64,000 nucleotides of DNA from Aquabacterium sp. OR-4 (GCF_025290835.2 NZ_JAOCQD020000002.1:1550001-1614000); one strand, 5' to 3'; counted from the first letter of the stretch, positions 1 to 8,259 are shown. The notes: a model not told the origin generated them from the sequence alone. Numbers and translations are program-made.

Positions 1-761
1 GGAAGGGCTTCAAGTTCGCGATCCCGTTCGAGCACAGCATCCACAACTTTCTGCTGCGCTACTACCTGGCCGAGCACGGCATCCACCCCGACACCGACGT
101 GCAGCTGCGTGTGACGCCGCCGGCCGAGATGGTGGCCAACCTGCGCGCCGGCAACATCGACGGCTTTCTCGGCCCCGATCCGTTCAACCAGCGCGCGGTG
201 TTCGACGAGGTGGGTTTCATCCACATCCTCAGCCGCGAGATCTGGGACGGCCACCCCTGCTGTGCCTTCGGCGTGCCCACCGCCTTCATCGAGAGCAACC
301 CCAACAGCTTTGCCGCGCTGTACCGCGCGGTGCTCACCGCCGCGGCCATGGCACGCCAGCCCAAGGACCGCGAGCTGATCGCCAAGGTGATCAGCCCCGC
401 GCAGTACCTCAACCAGCCCGAGGGCGTGCTGACCCAGGTGCTGACCGGCAAGTTTGCCGATGGCCTGGGCAATGTGCGCAACGTGCCCGAGCGCGCCGAT
501 TTCGACCCCGTGCCCTGGCAGAGCATGGCCGTGTGGATGCTGACGCAGATGAAGCGCTGGGGCTACCTGAAGGGCGAGGTGAACTACAAGCAGGTGGCCG
601 AGAAGGTGTTCCTGATCACCGAGGCCAAGAAGCACATGAAGGAGCTTGGCCAGCCGGTGCCCGAGGGTGCGTACAAAAAGTTCAAGGTGCTGGGCAAGGA
701 GTTCGATCCGGCCAGGCCCGACGACTACCTGAAGGGCTTTGCCATCAGCAAGGCGGCCTGA
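1..761 (+). CDS. ABC transporter substrate-binding protein, nitrate/cyanate class (5' truncated)
   Basis: The gene enters from the left edge; the reading frame begins at base 3 and ends with TGA at 759-761. The visible C-terminal part of about 252 residues resembles the NrtA/CmpA/CynA family of solute-binding proteins, which deliver nitrate, bicarbonate or cyanate to an ABC importer. Features typical of the family include the segment around PAEMVANLRAGNIDGFLGPDPFNQ and an IWDGHPCCAFGV-like stretch. It is followed by permease, ATPase and cyanase genes in the same direction. The linkage to cynS makes cyanate (or nitrate plus cyanate) the likelier substrate, but sequence alone does not fix the ligand. 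The signal peptide lies outside the window. Confidence 0.85.
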   Translation, partial: KGFKFAIPFEHSIHNFLLRYYLAEHGIHPDTDVQLRVTPPAEMVANLRAGNIDGFLGPDPFNQRAVFDEVGFIHILSREIWDGHPCCAFGVPTAFIESNPNSFAALYRAVLTAAAMARQPKDRELIAKVISPAQYLNQPEGVLTQVLTGKFADGLGNVRNVPERADFDPVPWQSMAVWMLTQMKRWGYLKGEVNYKQVAEKVFLITEAKKHMKELGQPVPEGAYKKFKVLGKEFDPARPDDYLKGFAISKAA

Positions 762-835
762 GCTCATGCCGCCCCCACGTCGCTTCGCGCCTGCCCCCGC
801 GGCACCGCACGGGGCCGCTTCGCGTCCCTGGGGCG

Positions 836-868
836 CTCAGTCCCCTGGGGCGGCCCGGCGGGACTGAG
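836..868. repeat. Intergenic inverted repeat between receptor and permease genes
   Basis: CTCAGTCCC (836-844) pairs with GGGACTGAG (860-868), giving a perfect 9-bp stem around a 15-base GC-rich loop. It lies in the 132-bp gap 762-893. There is no T-run, so it looks more like an intergenic hairpin that could shape mRNA processing between the abundant receptor message and the permease than an intrinsic terminator. Confidence 0.4.
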
Positions 869-893
869 GTCCCGGCCCACGCCCCACACCACC

Positions 894-1805
894 ATGAACA
901 CCCCACCCACCCGCGCCGAGCGGCTGAAATCCACGCTGCTGTCGCTGCTGCTGCTGGCGCTGCTGCTGGCCATCTGGCACCTGGCCACGCTGAAGCCCGC
1001 GGCCCTGCCCGCCCCCGCCGCCGCCACGCTGACGCCCGAGCAGATCGAATACGCCAGGCTGATGGGCAAGGACCCGGCCACGCTGGCCGCCGCCAGCAGC
1101 GGCAGCGGCGCCGTCAGCGGCAAGAGCGGCTTTCCCACGCTGGGCCAGATGGCCGGCGCGCTGCGCGAGAACCTGTCGCGCCCGTTCTACGACAACGGCC
1201 CCAACGACAAGGGCCTGGGCCTGCAGCTGGCGCATTCATTGGGCCGGGTGGCGCTGGGCTATGGCATTGCGGCGCTGGTGGCCATACCGCTGGGCTTCGT
1301 GATCGGCATGAGCCCGCTGCTGTGGCGTGCACTCGACCCGTTCATCCAGGTGCTCAAGCCCATCTCGCCGCTGGCCTGGATGCCGCTGGCGCTCTACACC
1401 ATCAAGGACAGCGACGTCAGCGGCATCTTCGTGATCTTCATCTGCAGCATCTGGCCGATGCTGATCAACACCGCCTTCGGCGTGGCCGGCGTGCGGCGCG
1501 ACTGGCTGAACGTGGCGCGCACGCTGGAGGTGCCACCGCTGCGCCGCGCCTTCGAGGTGATCCTGCCGGCCGCGGCACCCACCATCCTGACCGGCATGCG
1601 CATCAGCATGGGCATTGCGTGGCTGGTGATCGTGGCCGCCGAGATGCTGGTGGGCGGCACCGGCATCGGCTACTTCGTTTGGAACGAGTGGAACAACCTG
1701 AGCCTGCCCAACATGATCGTGGCCATCGGCGTGATCGGCGTGGTGGGCATGGGCCTGGATGCGCTGTTCGGGCGCCTGCAACGGGCCGTGACCTATGTGG
1801 ATTGA
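894..1805 (+). CDS. ABC transporter permease, nitrate/cyanate class
   Basis: This 303-residue inner-membrane permease is of the NrtB/CynB/TauC type. An N-terminal hydrophobic helix (about residues 13-32) is followed by a polar, Ala/Ser/Gly-rich linker (about 33-85), then the transmembrane core. The EAA-like cytoplasmic loop that contacts the ATPase is visible around 'WLNVARTLEVPPLRRAFEVI', ending in ILPAAAPTILTGMR. It sits between the receptor and ATPase genes and should form the importer channel. The ATG at 894 follows an ACC triplet; the spacing and lack of an earlier in-frame start support it. Substrate assignment is inferred from downstream cynS. Confidence 0.88.
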   Translation: MNTPPTRAERLKSTLLSLLLLALLLAIWHLATLKPAALPAPAAATLTPEQIEYARLMGKDPATLAAASSGSGAVSGKSGFPTLGQMAGALRENLSRPFYDNGPNDKGLGLQLAHSLGRVALGYGIAALVAIPLGFVIGMSPLLWRALDPFIQVLKPISPLAWMPLALYTIKDSDVSGIFVIFICSIWPMLINTAFGVAGVRRDWLNVARTLEVPPLRRAFEVILPAAAPTILTGMRISMGIAWLVIVAAEMLVGGTGIGYFVWNEWNNLSLPNMIVAIGVIGVVGMGLDALFGRLQRAVTYVD

Positions 1806-1916
1806 TCCCCCCCGAAGCGCCTGCGGCGCCTCCCCCCGAGGGGGCGTCGCCAGCGGCCCGGCAAAGCCGGTTCCACGGCGACCGCTGGCCTGGATCAGCG
1901 CCATGCGAGGTGCAGC
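1803..1916. repeat. Dispersed intergenic repeat, copy A
   Basis: Starting at the permease stop codon, the spacer reads TGATCCCCCCCGAAGCGCCT and continues into a CCCCC/GGGGG hairpin (1832-1844) and a TTCCACGGCGACCGCTGGC segment (about 1871-1889). Related pieces recur at 3257-3300, 10965-11070 and 56601-56630, three of them fused to a TGA stop. It looks like a REP-type intergenic family; no coding is seen. Confidence 0.5.
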
Positions 1917-2819
1917 ATGAGCGGGCACGACTTTCTCAAGGTGGAAGGTCTGGGCAAGACCTACCCCGGCGCCGCCGAGCCGGTGTTCGACGAGGTCAAC
2001 TTCGAGATCGCACGCGGCGAGTTCGTCTGCATCATCGGCCACTCGGGCTGCGGCAAGACCACCATCCTGAACGTGCTGGCCGGGCTGGAGCAGGCCGGCG
2101 CCGGCACCGTGATCATGGACCGCCGCGAGGTGGCCGGCCCCAGCCTCGACCGCGGCGTGGTGTTCCAGGGCCATGCGCTGATGCCCTGGCTGAGCGTGCG
2201 CCAGAACATCGGCTTTGCGGTGCGCAGCAAGTGGCCGCAATGGGGCCGCGCCGAGGTCGATGCCCAGGTGCGCAAGTACGTCGATCTGGTGGGCCTGGGC
2301 GCGGCCATCGACAAGAAGCCCAGCCAGCTCTCGGGCGGCATGAAGCAGCGCGTGGGCATTGCGCGGGCCTTTGCCATCCAGCCCAAGATGCTGCTGCTGG
2401 ACGAGCCCTTCGGCGCGCTCGATGCACTGACCCGCGGCACCATCCAGGACGAGTTGCTGAGGATCTGCGCCGAGACGCGGCAGACGGTGTTCATGATCAC
2501 GCACGACGTGGACGAGGCCATCCTGCTGGCCGACCGCATCCTGCTGATGAGCAACGGCCCGCAGGCGCGCGTGGCCGAGATCGTGGTCAACACGCTGCCG
2601 CGATCACCCGAAGAAGGGCGCCAACGCGCCACACTGCACAAGCACGCGCACTACTACCCGCTGCGCAACCACCTGGTCGACTTTCTGGTGGCGCGCGCCG
2701 CCGGCCTGTCGCATGGCCGCGCGCCCACCCGGCCGCCCGAGGTGCGCCCGGGCCTTGGCGCCATCACCGCCTCCCCTTCATCCCCCCCGACCCCACCGCA
2801 CGAGGAGCACACCGCATGA
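1917..2819 (+). CDS. ABC transporter ATP-binding protein, nitrate/cyanate class
   Basis: This 300-residue NrtD/CynD/TauB-type ATPase energises the importer from the cytoplasm. Walker A is GHSGCGKT (41-48), the Q-loop lies in VVFQGHALMPW (81-91), the signature is LSGGMKQ (138-144) and Walker B is MLLLDEP (158-164), followed by the D-loop and ITHDVDEA with the switch histidine. The C-terminal ~60 residues are a Pro/Ala/Arg-rich tail beyond the usual domain. The stop overlaps the cynS start (ATGA, 2816-2819), implying translational coupling. No NrtC-type fused receptor-ATPase is present, so a single ATPase probably acts as a homodimer. Confidence 0.9.
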   Translation: MSGHDFLKVEGLGKTYPGAAEPVFDEVNFEIARGEFVCIIGHSGCGKTTILNVLAGLEQAGAGTVIMDRREVAGPSLDRGVVFQGHALMPWLSVRQNIGFAVRSKWPQWGRAEVDAQVRKYVDLVGLGAAIDKKPSQLSGGMKQRVGIARAFAIQPKMLLLDEPFGALDALTRGTIQDELLRICAETRQTVFMITHDVDEAILLADRILLMSNGPQARVAEIVVNTLPRSPEEGRQRATLHKHAHYYPLRNHLVDFLVARAAGLSHGRAPTRPPEVRPGLGAITASPSSPPTPPHEEHTA

Positions 2820-3259
2820 GCCGATTGGACGTCACCGAGAAGATCATCGCCACCAAGGTGGCCAAGGGCATCCAGTGGGCCGACGTGGCCACCAAGGTGG
2901 GCCTGAGCAAGGAGTGGGTCACGGCCGCCTGCCTGGGCCAGATGACGCTGGACAAGAAGCAGGCCGACATCATCGGCAAGATCTTCGGCCTGAGCGCCGA
3001 CGAGAAGAAGTGGCTGATGGTGGTGCCCTACAAGGGCAGCCTGCCCACCAGTGTGCCCACCGATCCGCTGATCTACCGCTTCTACGAGCTGGTGAGCGTT
3101 TACGGCACCACCTTCAAGGAGCTGATCCATGAGGAGTTCGGCGACGGCATCATGAGCGCCATCGACTTCAAGATGGATCTGCAGCGCGAGCCCAACCCGG
3201 CCGGCGACCGCGTATCGATCACGATGAGCGGCAAGTTCCTGCCCTACAAAACCTACTGA
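2816..3259 (+). CDS. cynS: Cyanate hydratase (cyanase)
   Basis: Cyanase converts cyanate plus bicarbonate to carbamate and CO2, with carbamate then decaying to ammonia and CO2, so it both detoxifies cyanate and supplies nitrogen. The 147-residue protein has the N-terminal helical HTH-like domain and the cyanase catalytic domain. The family's catalytic Arg, Glu and Ser align as Arg88, Glu91 (YRFYE, 87-91) and Ser114 (GIMSAIDFK), with the same spacing as Arg96/Glu99/Ser122 of the E. coli enzyme. The ATG overlaps the transporter ATPase stop, which strongly suggests that importer and enzyme are one cyanate-use operon. The tail FLPYKTY is slightly longer than in many homologues. Confidence 0.97.
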   Translation: MSRLDVTEKIIATKVAKGIQWADVATKVGLSKEWVTAACLGQMTLDKKQADIIGKIFGLSADEKKWLMVVPYKGSLPTSVPTDPLIYRFYELVSVYGTTFKELIHEEFGDGIMSAIDFKMDLQREPNPAGDRVSITMSGKFLPYKTY

Positions 3260-3300
3260 TCGGCCCACCCCGAAGCGCCTGCGGCGGCTGCTGGCCTGCA
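3257..3300. repeat. Dispersed intergenic repeat, copy B
   Basis: The sequence beginning at the cynS stop codon, TGATCGGCCCACCCCGAAGC followed by GCCTGCGGCGGC and GCTGGCCTG, matches the 5' part of copy A at 1803 with a few differences. It occupies about half of the 149-bp spacer before the NTF2-like gene. Confidence 0.4.
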
Positions 3301-3408
3301 TCACCGCAGGCACCGGCCGGCGCGCTGGCTGCCCTCGAGACCCCATACGCACAGGAGCCTGAATGCGCCCCCCTGCCCCCGTTCAACCCCGACAGCGCGG
3401 CGCAGAAG

Positions 3409-3822
3409 GTGCGCCTGGCCGAAGACGCCTGGAACAGCCGCGACCCCGAGCGTGTGGTCGGCGTCTACACCGACGACACGCAATGGCGCAACCGGGCCGA
3501 GTTTCCGCAGGGGCGCGACGCGGTGCAGGCCTTTCTGCAGCGCAAGTGGGCGCGCGAGCTGGAGTACCGGCTGATCAAGGAGCTGTGGGCCTGCGACGGC
3601 CACCGCCTGGCCGTGCGCTTTGCCTACGAATGGCGCGACGATTCAGGCCAGTGGTATCGCAGCTACGGCAACGAGAACTGGGAGTTCACCGACGAGGGCC
3701 TGATGCGCCGGCGCTTTGCCAGCATCAACGACCTGCCGATCCAGGCCGACGCGCGCCTGTTCTTCTGGCCGCTGGGCCGCCGGCCGGATGAGCACCCGGG
3801 CCTGAGCGAGCTGGGGCTGTAG
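3409..3822 (+). CDS. NTF2-like / DUF1348 family protein (N-terminus apparently frameshifted)
   Basis: This small SnoaL/NTF2-fold protein of the DUF1348 family is recognisable from [44 protein letters not shown] and the ending [18 protein letters not shown]. Its biochemical role is unknown. The first canonical start in this frame is GTG 3409 (137 residues), yet the family N-terminus (PLPPF...AAQKVRL) is encoded just upstream from 3370. An ATG at 3363 with a GGAG-containing ribosome site (3354-3357) would read into it if one C of the 3368-3373 C-run were absent. A sequencing error, a natural frameshift or a shortened protein are all possible. Confidence 0.75.
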   Translation: MRLAEDAWNSRDPERVVGVYTDDTQWRNRAEFPQGRDAVQAFLQRKWARELEYRLIKELWACDGHRLAVRFAYEWRDDSGQWYRSYGNENWEFTDEGLMRRRFASINDLPIQADARLFFWPLGRRPDEHPGLSELGL

Positions 3823-3849
3823 GCCCGCAGCGCGGGCCGGGCCGGTGGG

Positions 3850-4641
3850 TCAGGGGGACGGGCCGTCCACCACGGTGGGCATGGCCTGCTCCACCGTGCT
3901 CCAGATGAAGCGGCCCGAGGGGCTTTGCTGCTCCTCGACGATGTGCGCCACCAGGCCGGCGGCGCGCGAGATCACCGCAAAGCCGCGCATCACGCCGGTG
4001 GGCACGCCGATCTCGCCCAGCAGCGCGGCCACCGCACCGGTGGCGTTGAGCGTGATCGGCCGGCCGGCCACGGCGTCCACCGCGGCCGACAGCGTGGCCA
4101 GCGCCTGCAGGTGGCGCCCGGGCAGCTCGGGCTCGGCGCGCGCCAGGTCCAGCAGCTTGTAGGCGCGCGGGTCCACCGGCTTGTGCAGGTGGTGGCCAAA
4201 GCCGGGCACGGCGCTGCGCTCGGCCTTGTGCCGGCGCGCGATGGCCAGGGCCTCGGCCTGCGGGTCGGCCGCAGCCTGCAGCTGATCGAGCAGGCGGGCG
4301 CAGTTCTCCATCGTGCCCACGAAGGACGACCCCACCGCCATCAGGCCCGCGGCCACCGCGCCCTGCAGGTTCTCGGGCGCGCTCATGTAGACCAGGCGCG
4401 TGGCGATGGCGCTGGGCGTCAGGCCATGCTCCATCAGCGTGATCAGCACGGCATCCACCAGGCGCATGTCCACGCCGCGCGGCTCGCGGCCCAGGATCTG
4501 CATCAGCATCACCTCGGTGAAGCTGCGCTGGCCCAGCAGATCCTCCACCAGGTTCTTGTCGCGGTAGTGCAGGCTGGTCAGCGTGTGGCTGCACAGCCGG
4601 GTCTCGGGGATGGGGCTGGCATTCGGGCGCGGGGCGCTCAT
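3850..4641 (-). CDS. Citryl-CoA lyase / citrate synthase-fold protein
   Basis: This 263-residue protein is much shorter than citrate synthase (about 430) and resembles the stand-alone citryl-CoA lyase group that splits citryl-CoA (or a related acyl-CoA) into acetyl-CoA and an oxoacid. The citrate-synthase motif GFGHHLHKPVDPR is present (about residues 149-161), with RAAGLVAHIVEEQ further on. The small domain of classical synthases is largely reduced. Its start overlaps the end of the upstream acyl-CoA synthetase gene (4638-4641), so activation and cleavage of an organic acid may be coupled. The true substrate cannot be read from the sequence; citryl-CoA is the family-level guess. Confidence 0.78.
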   Translation of the reverse strand: MSAPRPNASPIPETRLCSHTLTSLHYRDKNLVEDLLGQRSFTEVMLMQILGREPRGVDMRLVDAVLITLMEHGLTPSAIATRLVYMSAPENLQGAVAAGLMAVGSSFVGTMENCARLLDQLQAAADPQAEALAIARRHKAERSAVPGFGHHLHKPVDPRAYKLLDLARAEPELPGRHLQALATLSAAVDAVAGRPITLNATGAVAALLGEIGVPTGVMRGFAVISRAAGLVAHIVEEQQSPSGRFIWSTVEQAMPTVVDGPSP

Positions 4642-6179
4642 GGCGTGTGTCCTTCAGGCAGCGCCAGGCGGCGCAGTTCGGTCTTGAGCACCTTGCCCAC
4701 CGGCGATCGCGGCAGGCTGGCGTGGAAGTGGATGTGCTTGGGCGTGTGCACCGGTCCCAGGCGCTCGCGCACGAAGGCGATCAGCTCGGCCTCGGTGGCG
4801 GCCTGGCCCTCGCGCAGCTGCACCGCGGCGGTCACGGCTTCGCCCCACTTGTCGTCGGGCACGCCGAACACCGCGCACTCGTGCACCGCCGGGTGCTGGC
4901 CCAGCGCGTTCTCCACGTCGATGGGGTAGACATTGAAGCCGCCGGTGATCACCAGCTCCTTCAGCCGGTCTTTCAGGTACAGGTAGCCGCGCGCGTCGAT
5001 CAGGCCGCGGTCGCCGGTGTGCAGCCAGCCATTCACCAGGGTCTCGGCGGTCTTGTCGGGCAGGCGCCAGTAGCCGCTCATCACCAGGTCGCCGCGCACC
5101 ACCACCTCGCCCACCTCGCCGCTGGGCAGCAGGCGGCCATCGGGCGCCATGATGGCCACATCGGTGAACCAGCTGCACTGGCCCACGCTGGCCCAATTGG
5201 CCTCGTCGTCGAAGTCGTCGGGGCGCATCACGGTGATGATCTGCGGCGCCTCGGTCTGGCCATAGGTGGTGCCCAGCACCGGGCCGAAAAACCCGCGCAC
5301 GTGGCGGATCTTCTCGGTGGGCATCGGGGCGCCGCCGTAGATCAGCCGGCGCAGCGCGGGGTAGTCGGTGGCCCGCGTGGCGGCGGCGCCCGGCAAGGCC
5401 ATCAGCATGTAGATCAGCGTGGGCGGCATGAAGCAGCAGGTGCCGGCGCGGTCGCGGAAGGCGGCGCGCACCGCCTCGGCCCCGGCCTCGGCCAGCACCA
5501 CATGGCAGCCGCCCTGGGCCAGCACCGGCAAGACATAGGTGCTGGTGCCGTGGGTGATGGGCGCGGCCAGCACATAGCGGTCGTCGGCCGTCAGGCCCCA
5601 GCCCTGGATCTGGTTGCTGATGTTGGCCAGCCAGGCGCGGTAGGGCTGCATCACGCCCTTGGGCAGGCCAGTGGTGCCACCGGTGAACTTGATGGCCTGG
5701 GTGTCGCGATCGCTCAGGCCCAGCGTGGCCAGGTCCAGCGGCGCGGCGCCGGCATGGGCCGCCACCTGCTGCGCCAGCGTGCGGGCGTCCGGGTCGTCAG
5801 CCGGGCCGGTGCTGGTCCACAGCACCTGGCCAGTGGCACCGGCGATCAGCGGCGCGCAGGCCGGGTCGGCCACCACGATGCTGGGCTCGGTGGCCTGCAC
5901 GATGCGCAGCACCTCGCTGGCCGTGCTCTTGGGGTTGAGCGGCACCCACACCTTGCCGCTGGCCAGCACGGCCAGCAGCGCCAGCAGGTGCTCGCCGCTG
6001 TTGCCGGCGCAGATGGCCACACGGCTGCCGGCCTGGGCATCCAGCGCGCGCAGGGCCGCGGCCAGCGCGGCCACCCGGGCCGCCAGCTCGCCATAGCGCA
6101 GCAGGCCTTCGGGCGCATCGATGGCGATGCGTTCGGGCCAACGCGCCGCGGCGCGCCAGAAGAAGTCGATCGGGAACAT
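4638..6179 (-). CDS. AMP-dependent acyl-CoA synthetase
   Basis: This 513-residue member of the ANL adenylating superfamily forms an acyl-adenylate and then an acyl-CoA thioester. The P-loop-like motif FTGGTTGLPKGV is at about 165-176, followed by TTYGQTEAP, HTGDRG and the C-terminal catalytic lysine region SPVGKVLKTELR. Length and motif order are complete. It lies between a Bug-type carboxylate receptor gene upstream and a citryl-CoA lyase-like gene downstream (4-base overlap), suggesting uptake, CoA activation and cleavage of a carboxylic acid. The acid itself is not identifiable here. Confidence 0.9.
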   Translation of the reverse strand: MFPIDFFWRAAARWPERIAIDAPEGLLRYGELAARVAALAAALRALDAQAGSRVAICAGNSGEHLLALLAVLASGKVWVPLNPKSTASEVLRIVQATEPSIVVADPACAPLIAGATGQVLWTSTGPADDPDARTLAQQVAAHAGAAPLDLATLGLSDRDTQAIKFTGGTTGLPKGVMQPYRAWLANISNQIQGWGLTADDRYVLAAPITHGTSTYVLPVLAQGGCHVVLAEAGAEAVRAAFRDRAGTCCFMPPTLIYMLMALPGAAATRATDYPALRRLIYGGAPMPTEKIRHVRGFFGPVLGTTYGQTEAPQIITVMRPDDFDDEANWASVGQCSWFTDVAIMAPDGRLLPSGEVGEVVVRGDLVMSGYWRLPDKTAETLVNGWLHTGDRGLIDARGYLYLKDRLKELVITGGFNVYPIDVENALGQHPAVHECAVFGVPDDKWGEAVTAAVQLREGQAATEAELIAFVRERLGPVHTPKHIHFHASLPRSPVGKVLKTELRRLALPEGHTP

Positions 6180-6200
6180 GGTGTCAAAGCCTCCTGGGTG

Positions 6201-7211
6201 TCAGTCTGCCCGCGCGCCGGACTGTTTCACCACCGCCTGCCAGCGGCGCTGCTCGGCCCCGGCAAAGCTGCGCATCTGCTCGGGCGTGCCGGTGGCCGGC
6301 GTGGCGCCCATCTCGGCCAGGCGCTTGCTCACCTCGGGCAGGGCCACCAGCTTGTTCAGCTCGCTGTTCAGCCGCTCCACCACGGCGCGTGGCGTGCCGG
6401 CCGGCGCCGCCAGGCCGAACCAGCTCTGCACCTCAAACCCCGCGTAGCCCGATTCGGCCAGCGTGGGCACGTCGGGCAGCAGCGGCAGGCGCTGCGGGCC
6501 GGTCACCGCCACCGCACGCAGGCGCCCACCCTGCACATGCGGCAGCGCCGAGGGCGCGTTGTCGAACATCGACTGCACCTGGCCACCGATCAGATCGGTG
6601 ACGGCCGGCGCGCTGCCGCGGTAGGGCACATGCAGCATGTTGAGCCTGGCCACCGACTTGAACAGCTCGCCCGACAAGTGGATGGACGAGCCGCTGCCCG
6701 ATGACGCAAAGCTGATGCCCTGCGGCTTGTCCTTGGCGAACTTCACATAGTCGGCCACGCTCTTGATCGGCAGCGCCGGGTTCACCACCAGGATGTTGGG
6801 CACCTTGGCAATCAGGCCCACCGGCTCGAAATCCTTCTGCGGGTCGTAGCCCAGCTTGTCGTACAGCGAGGCGTTGATGGTGTTGGCGATGGTGAACACA
6901 TACAGCGTGTGGCCATCGGCCGGCGCACGGGCCACGGCCTCGGCGCCGATGTTGCTGTTGGCACCGGCGCGGTTCTCCACCACCACGGTCTGGCCCAGCG
7001 CCTCGCCCAGCTTCTGGCTCACCAGGCGGGCGATCACATCGGTGGCGCCGCCGGCGGCATAGCCCACCACCAGGCGCAGCGGCTTGGCCGGCCAGGGCTG
7101 GGCCTGCGCCAGGGCCGGCGCGTGCGCCAGGCCGCAGGACAAGGTGGCCAGCAAGGCAGCCAGCGCGCGGCGTCGCGTCGGCCGGAACGGGGGGGCTGAT
7201 TCAGTGCGCAT
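6201..7211 (-). CDS. Bug-family (TctC-like) periplasmic carboxylate receptor
   Basis: This 336-residue tripartite-tricarboxylate-type extracytoplasmic receptor is of the family much expanded in Burkholderiales. A Tat-like leader (FRPTRRRALAALLATL) ends at an Ala-rich cleavage region (HAPALAQAQ), followed by the family opening WPAKPLRLVVGYAAGG.TDV and the conserved VENRAGA.SNIGAEAVA. ATG 7211 is chosen because GGAG lies about 9 bases upstream; the frame stays open to 7316 but lacks signal-peptide sense there. No TctA/TctB genes adjoin it. It is divergent from the IclR regulator gene, which probably controls it and the two enzyme genes downstream. Confidence 0.9.
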   Translation of the reverse strand: MRTESAPPFRPTRRRALAALLATLSCGLAHAPALAQAQPWPAKPLRLVVGYAAGGATDVIARLVSQKLGEALGQTVVVENRAGANSNIGAEAVARAPADGHTLYVFTIANTINASLYDKLGYDPQKDFEPVGLIAKVPNILVVNPALPIKSVADYVKFAKDKPQGISFASSGSGSSIHLSGELFKSVARLNMLHVPYRGSAPAVTDLIGGQVQSMFDNAPSALPHVQGGRLRAVAVTGPQRLPLLPDVPTLAESGYAGFEVQSWFGLAAPAGTPRAVVERLNSELNKLVALPEVSKRLAEMGATPATGTPEQMRSFAGAEQRRWQAVVKQSGARAD

Positions 7212-7267
7212 GGGGTGTCTCCGGAGGCAGGTTCGACAAGGGCTCATCTCGGCGAAAATTCTTGGCG

Positions 7268-8146
7268 ATGCCACGCCCCCAATCGCCCAGAAACGTCCGC
7301 CAGGCGGACGAAACAAGGGTTAGCACCGAGGAGCCCCCTGCGCCGGCCCGGGCCAATGCCGCCGGGCCGGCCAGCCCCGCGCACGCCAACGCAAGGCCCA
7401 GCCGTGAGGCCGAAGGCCGCGCCCTGCGCCGCGGCCTGCAGCTGCTGGACGCCGTGCAGCGCAGCGGCGAGGCCGGTGCCCGCGTGGTGGACCTGTGCCG
7501 CGCGCTGGCGCTGGAGCGCGCCACCGTGCACCGCCTGCTGGCCACGCTGACCGACTGCGGCCACGTGCAGCGCCACGGCCGCTGGCACTACGTGGCCGCC
7601 CCGGCCGCCCAGCTGCGCGGTGCACGCCAGTTGAGCGACATCGCCTCCGAGATGGCGCAGCGCCTGGCCCCGGTGCTGGCCCAGGTGAGCGCCGGCTGCG
7701 GCGATGCCGCCTTTGCGGTGGTGCGCGAGGGCCACAGCGCCTGGTGCGTGGCGCGGCACATCGGCAGCTACCCGGTGCAGATCCTGGCCGTGCAGGTGGG
7801 CAGCCGCCAGCCACTGGGCGTGGGCGCCGCCGGCCTGGCCCTGCTGGCCGCCCTGCCCGAGGCCGAGGCCCGCGCGGCCATCGCCTCGCATGGCGACGCA
7901 CTGGCCCGCTACGGCGGCATGACGGTGGAGCGCCTGCGCATCCTGGTGCGCAGCACCCGCGAGCGCGGCTGGTCGGTGGTGGGCAACCACGCCGTGAAAG
8001 GCGTGCTGGGCGTGGGCCGCGCCCTGCGCGATGCCAACGGCCAGCCGCTGGCCGGCATCAGCGTGGCGGCATCGATGGACCGCATGACCCGCCAGCGCCA
8101 GCGGCTGATTGCCGGGCTGATGGACGAGGCCTTGGGGGCGGTGTGA
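7268..8146 (+). CDS. IclR-family transcriptional regulator
   Basis: About 292 residues: a low-complexity N-terminal tail, a winged HTH (GLQLLDAVQRSGEAG...RATVHRLLATLTDCGHV) and a C-terminal GAF-like effector domain with VVGNHAVKGVLGVGRAL and AGISVAASMDRM. IclR proteins sense small organic acids and control adjacent catabolic genes. The 56-bp divergent spacer with the Bug receptor gene suggests that it regulates the receptor, acyl-CoA synthetase and lyase genes. ATG 7268 was chosen; a TTG two codons earlier (7262) is possible and neither has a strong ribosome site. Confidence 0.87.
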   Translation: MPRPQSPRNVRQADETRVSTEEPPAPARANAAGPASPAHANARPSREAEGRALRRGLQLLDAVQRSGEAGARVVDLCRALALERATVHRLLATLTDCGHVQRHGRWHYVAAPAAQLRGARQLSDIASEMAQRLAPVLAQVSAGCGDAAFAVVREGHSAWCVARHIGSYPVQILAVQVGSRQPLGVGAAGLALLAALPEAEARAAIASHGDALARYGGMTVERLRILVRSTRERGWSVVGNHAVKGVLGVGRALRDANGQPLAGISVAASMDRMTRQRQRLIAGLMDEALGAV

Positions 8147-8182
8147 CGGCGGCTGTCGCGCCCGGTGCAGCGGGGCGCTGGT

Positions 8183-8259
8183 TGGTAGGCCGTGTTGGAC
8201 TTGAACCAACGACCAAAGGATTATGAGTCCTCTGCTCTAACCGACTGAGCTAACGGCCC
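8183..8259 (-). tRNA. tRNA with CAT anticodon (elongator Met or Ile2)
   Basis: This is a 77-base cloverleaf with encoded CCA (8183-8185 on the complement). It has D-arm TAGCTCAG, an anticodon arm around CTCATAA (anticodon at 8223-8225) and a T-arm GGTTCAAGTCC. The acceptor stem starts GGGCCGT and closes with a G1:U72 pair. Base-paired G1 and the missing GGG/CCC anticodon-stem pairs exclude initiator tRNA. CAT may read AUG, or AUA after lysidine modification; the T-arm resembles the bacterial Ile2 type, so both remain open. Confidence 0.93.

Noticed and set aside
533..3259. A 908-codon open frame spanning the transporter genes and cynS
   Set aside because: Only its last 148 codons are real (cynS). 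The rest is the Arg/Pro/Ala-rich out-of-phase reading typical of GC-rich DNA and lies over well-supported permease and ATPase genes.
8183..8259. Initiator tRNA-fMet
   Set aside because: Position 1 is paired to position 72 and the GGG/CCC anticodon-stem pairs are absent, so this CAT tRNA is not the initiator.
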